Assembly: GCA_012103035.1 (NCBI GenBank)
Contig: JAAVLL010000001.1
Coordinates: 718,501 to 782,500 of the forward strand
Reading direction: 5' to 3'
Source of the DNA: Brucella oryzae
Lineage (GTDB): Bacteria; Pseudomonadota; Alphaproteobacteria; Rhizobiales; Rhizobiaceae
Length of the DNA stretch: 64,000 nucleotides
Shown: positions 58,618-64,000 of the stretch, piece by piece
Layout of the letters: the number at the start of each line of letters is the position of its first letter
How positions within the stretch are numbered: position 1 is the first letter of the stretch
The notes under the pieces: generated by a model
What the model was told of the DNA's origin: nothing
Database searches by the model: none
What the model saw: only the letters and a program-made list of their open reading frames with translations
Translations under genes and position numbers: made by a program

Positions 58618-59236
58618 ATGCATTCCCCGCCTTTTCAGCCGGTGATTTTGCCGAGCGGGTTCGGCAATGGCGCCCCGACCATGATGCGGTAACGGGCGAT
58701 CATTCGCTTAATCCCGATATTACGCAATTAATGACGATAGCTAAGATGCGCGACGCCGCCGTTCTTGTGCCGGTGGTGGATCGCGGATCGGAAGCCACGC
58801 TGCTCCTGACGCAGCGCACCGATACGTTGCGCAAGCATTCCGGCCAGATCGCTTTTCCGGGCGGCGCAATCGACCCGGAGGATGGCACGGCGGAGCGGGC
58901 AGCGCTTCGCGAGGCCAATGAGGAGATCGGGCTTGCAGCCGATCGGGCTGAGATCATCGGCAATCTGCCGCGCTATCTCACCGGGAGCGGTTTTTCGATC
59001 ACGCCCATTCTGGCGGTGGTGAAAACGCCGTTCGACGTGCATCCCAACCCGGATGAAGTCGCCGATATTTTCGAGGTGCCGCTTTCCTTCCTGATGAACC
59101 CGGAGAACCATCGCCGCGAAAGCAGGCTGTTCAACGGCAAGGAACGCTTTTATTACGCCATGCCCTATCACGAGCGATTCATCTGGGGGCAACCGCCGGT
59201 ATCATTCGCGGACTTTATGAAAGGCTCTACGTTTGA
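58614..59236 (+). CDS. NUDIX CoA pyrophosphatase (one frameshift)
   Basis: About 207 residues. RDAAVLVPVVDRGSEATLLLTQRTDTLRKHSGQIAFPGGAIDPEDGTAERAALREANEEIGL holds the CoA-specific motif (LRKHSGQIAFPGG) and the Nudix box (GGAIDPEDGTAERAALREANEEIGL). After an extra G near 59190 the end reads ATAGIIRGLYERLYV. It splits CoA and derivatives to phosphopantetheine and 3',5'-ADP. It overlaps both its neighbours. Confidence 0.92.
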
Positions 59237-59244
59237 GCGAGACC

Positions 59245-60501
59245 ATGAATATTTCCGGCAAGGCGGACTGGCTGAAATCAAAGCCGTTGCAGGCCCTGTT
59301 CAAGGCGCTGAACCGCGACGGCGGCGAGGCGCGCGTGGTCGGCGGTGCGGTGCGCAACACCCTGCTTGGCAGCAGCGTCAGCGATGTCGATCTGGCGACG
59401 ACGCATCTGCCGCAGGATACGGTGAGGCTGGCGAATGAGGCCGGTTTCAAGCCGGTGCCGACCGGCATCGATCATGGCACGATCACAGTCGTCGTGCAGG
59501 GACATCCGTTCGAGGTCACGACGCTGCGGCAGGATATCGAAACCAATGGCCGTCACGCGAAAGTCGCCTTCGGAACCGACTGGAAAGCCGATGCCGAACG
59601 GCGCGACTTCACCATCAATGCGCTTTATGTGACGGCTGATGGCGCGGTTATCGATGATGTCGGCGGGCTTGCCGATATTGAAAGCCGGACGCTGCGCTTC
59701 ATCGGTGATGCGGAACAGCGCATTCGCGAGGATTACCTGCGCATCCTGCGCTTCTTCCGCTTTTCGCCTGGTACGGTTCGGGACGGCCCGAGGCTGACGG
59801 CTTGCGCGCCAGCGCGCGGTTGAAGGACGGTCTTTCACAGCTTTCCGCCGAACGGGTCTGGTCGGAACTGAAGAAACTCCTGTCCGCTCCCGACCCGTCG
59901 CGCGCGCTTTTGTGGATGCGGCAGGCCGGTGTCTTGAACCTCATTCTGCCTGAAAGCGAGAAATGGGGCATTGACGCCATTCACGGGCTGGTGCGGACTG
60001 AGGCCGATCTCGGCTGGCAGGCCGATCCGCTGTTGCGGCTTGAAAGCATCATTCCGCCCGATGCCACGCGGATGGAAGAAATGGGCAAGCGGTTGAAAAT
60101 GTCGAATGCGGAAAGGGCGCGCATCGAAGCCTGGGCGCGCGCCGATGCGATCAAGCCGGAGCTTTCAGAACCGGCACTGAAGAAGACGATCTATCGCGGC
60201 AGCAAGCAGGCTGTGCTTGATCGTATTCGCCTGGCTTATGCGGCGGCGAGCTGACGCTGCGGGCAGCGACGATGCGATGATCCGCGCCGGTGGTTTCGCG
60301 CGTCTTCTGGATGCCGCCGAACATTATGATGCTCCTGTTTTCCCCGTCACGGGCAGCGATCTTCTCGCTTTGGGTATTCAGAAGGGGCCGGGGCTTGGTG
60401 AAACACTGCGTTCTCTGGAAACTTTCTGGATAGACTCCGGTTTTAACCTTGACCGTGCCGCGCTTCTGGACAAACTTGATCGTGATAAATTGAACAGCTG
60501 A
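59245..60501 (+). CDS. CCA tRNA nucleotidyltransferase / poly(A) polymerase family (two frameshifts)
   Basis: About 419 residues. ARVVGGAVRNTLLGSSVSDVDLATTHLPQDTVRL contains GGxVR and DxD (SDVDLAT) of class II nucleotidyltransferases. RRDFTINALYVTADGAVIDDVGG and REDYLRILRFFRFS are further family motifs. Indels near 59765 and 60255 separate the middle (AERVWSELKKLLSAPDPSRALLWMRQAGVLNLILPESEKW) and the end (GVDAARAAGSDDAM-type helical region to RDKLNS). It adds CCA to tRNA 3' ends. A TTG at 59233 overlapping the upstream stop is an alternative start. Confidence 0.92.
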
Positions 60502-60582
60502 CGGCTTGCCTGCAAATTTCAGCCGTAGTGTCATTGCTTTGTAGCTGAGAAGTTTTGAGCGCGCGTTTTGAAAGAGCATAAG

Positions 60583-61419
60583 ATGTCCAATCCCGATACA
60601 TCGATACAAGACAAGACATCGACCGATCCGAAGCAGAAGTTCGGCACCGAAGGCATTGCCGCGATGGACCGGCCAAGCCGGATTACCCGTTTCTTCATGG
60701 GGATCGTGTCCTGGGCCGAAGGTCTCAACCTGAAATATGCCAAGCTCGGCAATCCGCCTGTCTATGACAATGCGATCTTCCCCTGGTCTGCCGAGATCGA
60801 GAAGGAATGGCCCGCCATCCGCAAGGAGCTGGAAAAGGTTCTTCTGCGCCAGAGCGAGCTGCCTTCCTTTCAGGATATTTCAACCGATGTGAAGACAATC
60901 TCGACCGACAATCGCTGGAAGACGTTCTTTCTGCTCGGTTTCGGCGTGAAGTCGGAGCAGAACATCAAAGCCTGCCCGGAAACCTGGCGTATCGTCAACA
61001 AGATTCCCGGCCTGACGACGGCGATGTTCTCCATCTTCGAGCCGGGCAAGCATCTGCCGCCGCATCGCGGGCCTTATAATGGCGTGCTGCGCCTGCATCT
61101 TGGCCTCATCGTGCCGGAACCGAACGACCAGTTGGCCATTCGCGTGGACAAACAGGTCTGTCACTGGCACGAGGGCAAGGTGCTGATTTTCGACGATGCC
61201 TATGAGCATGAGGCGTGGAACCACACCGACAAGACGCGCGTGGTTCTTTTCGTGGATTTCGTGAAGCCGCTGAAATTCCCGGCCCGGCTGGTCAACTGGT
61301 GCCTGATGAATCTCGCTATCTTCACACCCTTCATCAAGGAGGGGCTCGACAACCACAATGAGTGGGAAAAGAAATTCTACGCGGAAGCGGAAAAGCTGCG
61401 CAACCAGCCGAAGAGCTGA
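60583..61419 (+). CDS. LpxO-like aspartyl/asparaginyl beta-hydroxylase family dioxygenase
   Basis: A 278-residue intact Fe(II)/2-oxoglutarate dioxygenase. FEPGKHLPPHRGPYNGVLRLHLGLIVPEP has the iron-binding His in PPHRGPYNG, and GKVLIFDDAYEHEAWNHTDKTRVVLFVDFVKP has the second His (YEHEAWN) and the 2-oxoglutarate Arg (KTRVVLF). An N-terminal amphipathic or membrane-near helix (PSRITRFFMGIVSWAEGLNLKYAKLGNPPVYDN) fits a lipid substrate. LpxO hydroxylates lipid A secondary acyl chains; OlsC, a related enzyme, hydroxylates ornithine lipid. Either is possible. The start at 60583 is chosen over the ATG at 60568. Confidence 0.85.
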   Translation: MSNPDTSIQDKTSTDPKQKFGTEGIAAMDRPSRITRFFMGIVSWAEGLNLKYAKLGNPPVYDNAIFPWSAEIEKEWPAIRKELEKVLLRQSELPSFQDISTDVKTISTDNRWKTFFLLGFGVKSEQNIKACPETWRIVNKIPGLTTAMFSIFEPGKHLPPHRGPYNGVLRLHLGLIVPEPNDQLAIRVDKQVCHWHEGKVLIFDDAYEHEAWNHTDKTRVVLFVDFVKPLKFPARLVNWCLMNLAIFTPFIKEGLDNHNEWEKKFYAEAEKLRNQPKS

Positions 61420-61455
61420 ACGGTTTGACACCGGGATTCCGTGCTTGTAAATGAG

Positions 61456-61482
61456 CAGGAGGGTTATCGCCCTCCTGTTTTT
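61456..61482 (+). terminator. Terminator of the dioxygenase gene
   Basis: CAGGAGGG-TTATCG-CCCTCCTG followed by TTTTTG. Confidence 0.9.
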
Positions 61483-61672
61483 GACCTCTGGAAGAGGAAT
61501 TGTTGATGCTGGAGATTGTAGGAAGCCTTTGAGCGTTCCGGACGAAACTGTGAATGACGGGTGCTGAAAGCGCCTGACATGCAGGTCCAGGAGCGGAAAC
61601 GGCATTGGCCGTGGATGGTTCACCATCCGCGAAGGTCGGTGCTTGTCATGGTTTCCATCCAGGCATAACAAA

Positions 61673-61927
61673 ATGAATATCTCACGCATGGAACAGCGCG
61701 TATTGCACGTGCTGGCGCAGGGCGGTTACATCCGCCATCTGCGCGAAGATGGGCGTATCTGCGAAATAGAATGCTTTACCCGTGAAGGCTATCTGCTTTC
61801 CGATTGCACGATGGCAGTTTTCCAGCAATTGCGCCGCAAGCGGCTGATTGAATCCCGAATGGGCAGTCCTTATCGCATCTCGTTCAAAGGGCGCGAAAAT
61901 GTTCGCGCTCAGCTCAACAATCGCTGA
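61673..61927 (+). CDS. YjhX family (UPF0386) protein
   Basis: An 84-residue intact protein, [18 protein letters not shown] then [65 protein letters not shown]. This is UPF0386/YjhX, with the family opening MNISR.EQRVLH.LAQGG. E. coli YjhX is reported to be a toxin acting on topoisomerase I, controlled by YjhQ, an acetyltransferase-like antitoxin. It ends where the downstream GNAT gene begins (TGATG), which fits a YjhX-YjhQ type pair. Confidence 0.88.
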   Translation: MNISRMEQRVLHVLAQGGYIRHLREDGRICEIECFTREGYLLSDCTMAVFQQLRRKRLIESRMGSPYRISFKGRENVRAQLNNR

Positions 61928-61938
61928 TGGAGGACGTC

Positions 61939-62432
61939 ATGCATATTCGCAATGAAACGTCTGAAGACGCCGCTGAAATCCGTCGCCTGACGGATGAGGC
62001 ATTCCGCACCGTGGCTTATAGCAATCAGAAGGAAGGCGAAATCGTCGATGCGCTTCGCGCTGCAAAGGCACTCACCCTGTCGCTGGTTGCGGAAGAGGAC
62101 GGCCAGATTCTCGGCCATGTCGCCTTTTCCCTCGTCCTGATCGGTGGCGAGGATAAGGGTTGGTATGGGCTCGGTCCCGTCTCGGTGCTGCCTAAACGGC
62201 AAGGCGAGGGGATCGGCAGCAATCTGATCCGCGAGGGCCTTGCGCAATTGCGCAGCCTCGGGGCAAAGGGCTGCGTCCTGCTGGGCGATCCCGGCTATTA
62301 CGGGCGTTTCGGCTTCAAGGCCGATGCGCGGCTGAAACTGCCGGGTGTGCCCCGGAATATTTTCAGTGTCTGGCCTTCGGGCCGGACACGCCGGAAGGCG
62401 ACGTCGCCTATCATTCCGCATTCGCTATATGA
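61939..62432 (+). CDS. GNAT family N-acetyltransferase, YhbS/YjhQ-like (frameshift near the end)
   Basis: About 165 residues. MHIRNETSEDAAEIRRLTDEAFRTVAYSNQKEGEIVDALRAAKALTLSLVAEEDGQILGHVAFSLVLIGG is the YhbS type, and LGPVSVLPKRQGEGIGSNLIREGL is the acetyl-CoA loop. A frame change near 62355 gives the end EYFQCLAFGPDTPEGDVAYHSAFAI. GGAGG five bases upstream fixes the start at 61939; an earlier ATG at 61927 overlaps the YjhX stop. It is coupled to YjhX and resembles the YjhQ antitoxin partner, so it may be an antitoxin or a normal acetyltransferase. Confidence 0.87.
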
Positions 62433-62435
62433 TTG

Positions 62436-62461
62436 AAAGGGCCGGGAAACCGGCCCTTTTC
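62436..62461. terminator. Bidirectional terminator
   Basis: AAAGGGCCGG-GAAA-CCGGCCCTTT, a 10-bp perfect stem with T-run on both strands, between the GNAT gene and hemF. Confidence 0.88.
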
Positions 62462-62467
62462 AATGAT

Positions 62468-63424
<957 letters not shown>

Positions 63425-63599
63425 TCAGGCAGCCAAGGGCAAATGGATGAACTATTGTTTCTTGGCTTATCAAAGTCCGCGACCGGCGCAAAGCACGAAG
63501 CGCGCGATTGCCGGGCAGTATAGCCCCTCTCCCCAAGAAAAGACTCGTCTTTGTAACGGCGTTCCCCTATTTTTCTCTACTCAGGTTGGAGGCAAACGC

Positions 63600-63871
63600 A
63601 TGGCAGCAGCACGGCCCCGTCCGCCGCTCGAAGGCTTGCGCAAGCAGCTGCAAAAGAGTCGCGCCCAGAAAGGCCTGAAACAAAGCCGGATGCCGCGTGA
63701 CGGTTTCGTTCGCGAGACATTCACCTTGCCGCGACTGGCGGCACGCGAAAAGCGCGTGAATGGTTCGAGACATTTCCCAAAGCCGCCTACTGGACCGAGA
63801 TCGAGAGCTGGTGCGAGCGCCCGGACGATGTGATCGAATTCACTATGCGCCGGTTGGCGACCGCAGATTGA
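63600..63871 (+). CDS. Conserved hypothetical protein (one frameshift)
   Basis: About 90 residues after repair near 63755. It reads MAAARPRPPLEGLRKQLQKSRAQKGLKQSRMPRDGFVRETFTLPRLAAREK, then WFETFPKAAYWTEIESWCERPDDVIEFTMRRLATAD. The N-terminal half is very basic and the C-terminal half acidic and aromatic. I do not recognise a characterised family. It is divergent from hemF with about 220 bases between. Confidence 0.7.
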
Positions 63872-63929
63872 GCAACGGCTTAACCGCGGCTGTCAAAGCC
63901 TTGAAATGCGATTCAGATTAGCAATCCAA

Positions 63930-63957
63930 AAGGCGCCCTGTGAGGCGCCTTCTGTGT
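63930..63957 (+). terminator. Terminator at right end
   Basis: AAGGCGCC-CTGTGA-GGCGCCTT followed by CTGTGTTTG, about 60 bases after the small conserved gene. It has a weak T-tail. Confidence 0.6.
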
Positions 63958-64000
63958 TTGAATCGTTATTCCATTACAGGCTTATTGCGCCGCCGTCTGC

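Overview
The window looks like a chromosomal segment of an alphaproteobacterium of the Rhizobiales, most likely Brucellaceae (Brucella/Ochrobactrum or a close relative). This rests on a ctrA-chpT-eipA-sciP cell-cycle locus, a fused trpE(G) gene with a Trp-codon leader, choXWV, a NolR-like regulator, a long palindromic repeat resembling the Brucella Bru-RS elements and RIME-like intergenic repeats. The species is inferred from gene content and protein resemblance only; no database search was possible. The sequence is a poor-quality assembly: I count well over 50 single-base frameshifts, many at short homopolymer runs, in genes that are otherwise conserved (mnmA, ctrA, hemF, trpE, CCA transferase). 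I treat these genes as functional and give repaired spans rather than calling pseudogenes.

Layout. 1-5655 (minus): an operon of carrier protein, acyl-CoA dehydrogenase, aminoacyl-tRNA-synthetase-like amino acid:carrier protein ligase, DUF1839 protein and a GH2 beta-mannosidase-like enzyme cut by the window edge. 5966-9958: truncated globin, secreted protein, VOC protein, tRNA-Met and a dehydrogenase/aminotransferase pair for an amino sugar. 10005-11532: a complete IS1182-type element that duplicated the terminator hairpin into which it inserted. 11561-19229: VOC protein, AbrB-type membrane protein and the cell-cycle block (fliJ, ctrA, single-domain receiver, chpT, eipA, coiled-coil protein, GNAT, sciP). 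19230-23738: mnmA, EamA transporter, TrmH-type methyltransferase, NolR-like regulator and HugZ-like protein. 24141-29415: dppABCDF. 29634-32647: choXWV (minus). 33128-39607: DUF2333, Rsm22, LysR, EamA, MFS, MarR and Lrp genes. 39608-45848: attenuated trpE(G), a cation efflux gene and attenuated leuA. 45950-50616: lipoprotein, phosphoesterase, NUDIX, OmpW, glutathione transferase and GNAT. 50767-57830 (minus): moxR-DUF58-DUF4159-membrane protein operon. 57956-63871: DUF1285, CoA pyrophosphatase, CCA-adding enzyme, LpxO-like dioxygenase, YjhX, GNAT, hemF and a small conserved protein.

How the genes work together. CtrA, its phosphotransferase ChpT and its inhibitor SciP lie within 5 kb, beside an envelope-integrity gene (eipA) reported to be CtrA-controlled in Brucella. 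The ctrA upstream region carries six GANTC (CcrM methylation) sites in 131 bp, including one in each arm of a 25-bp dyad. Amino-acid supply genes trpE(G) and leuA each have a leader peptide rich in the cognate codon. The most open biology is the carrier-protein operon at the left end: it can be expected to load an amino acid on a carrier protein and oxidise or transfer it, but its product is unknown to me.
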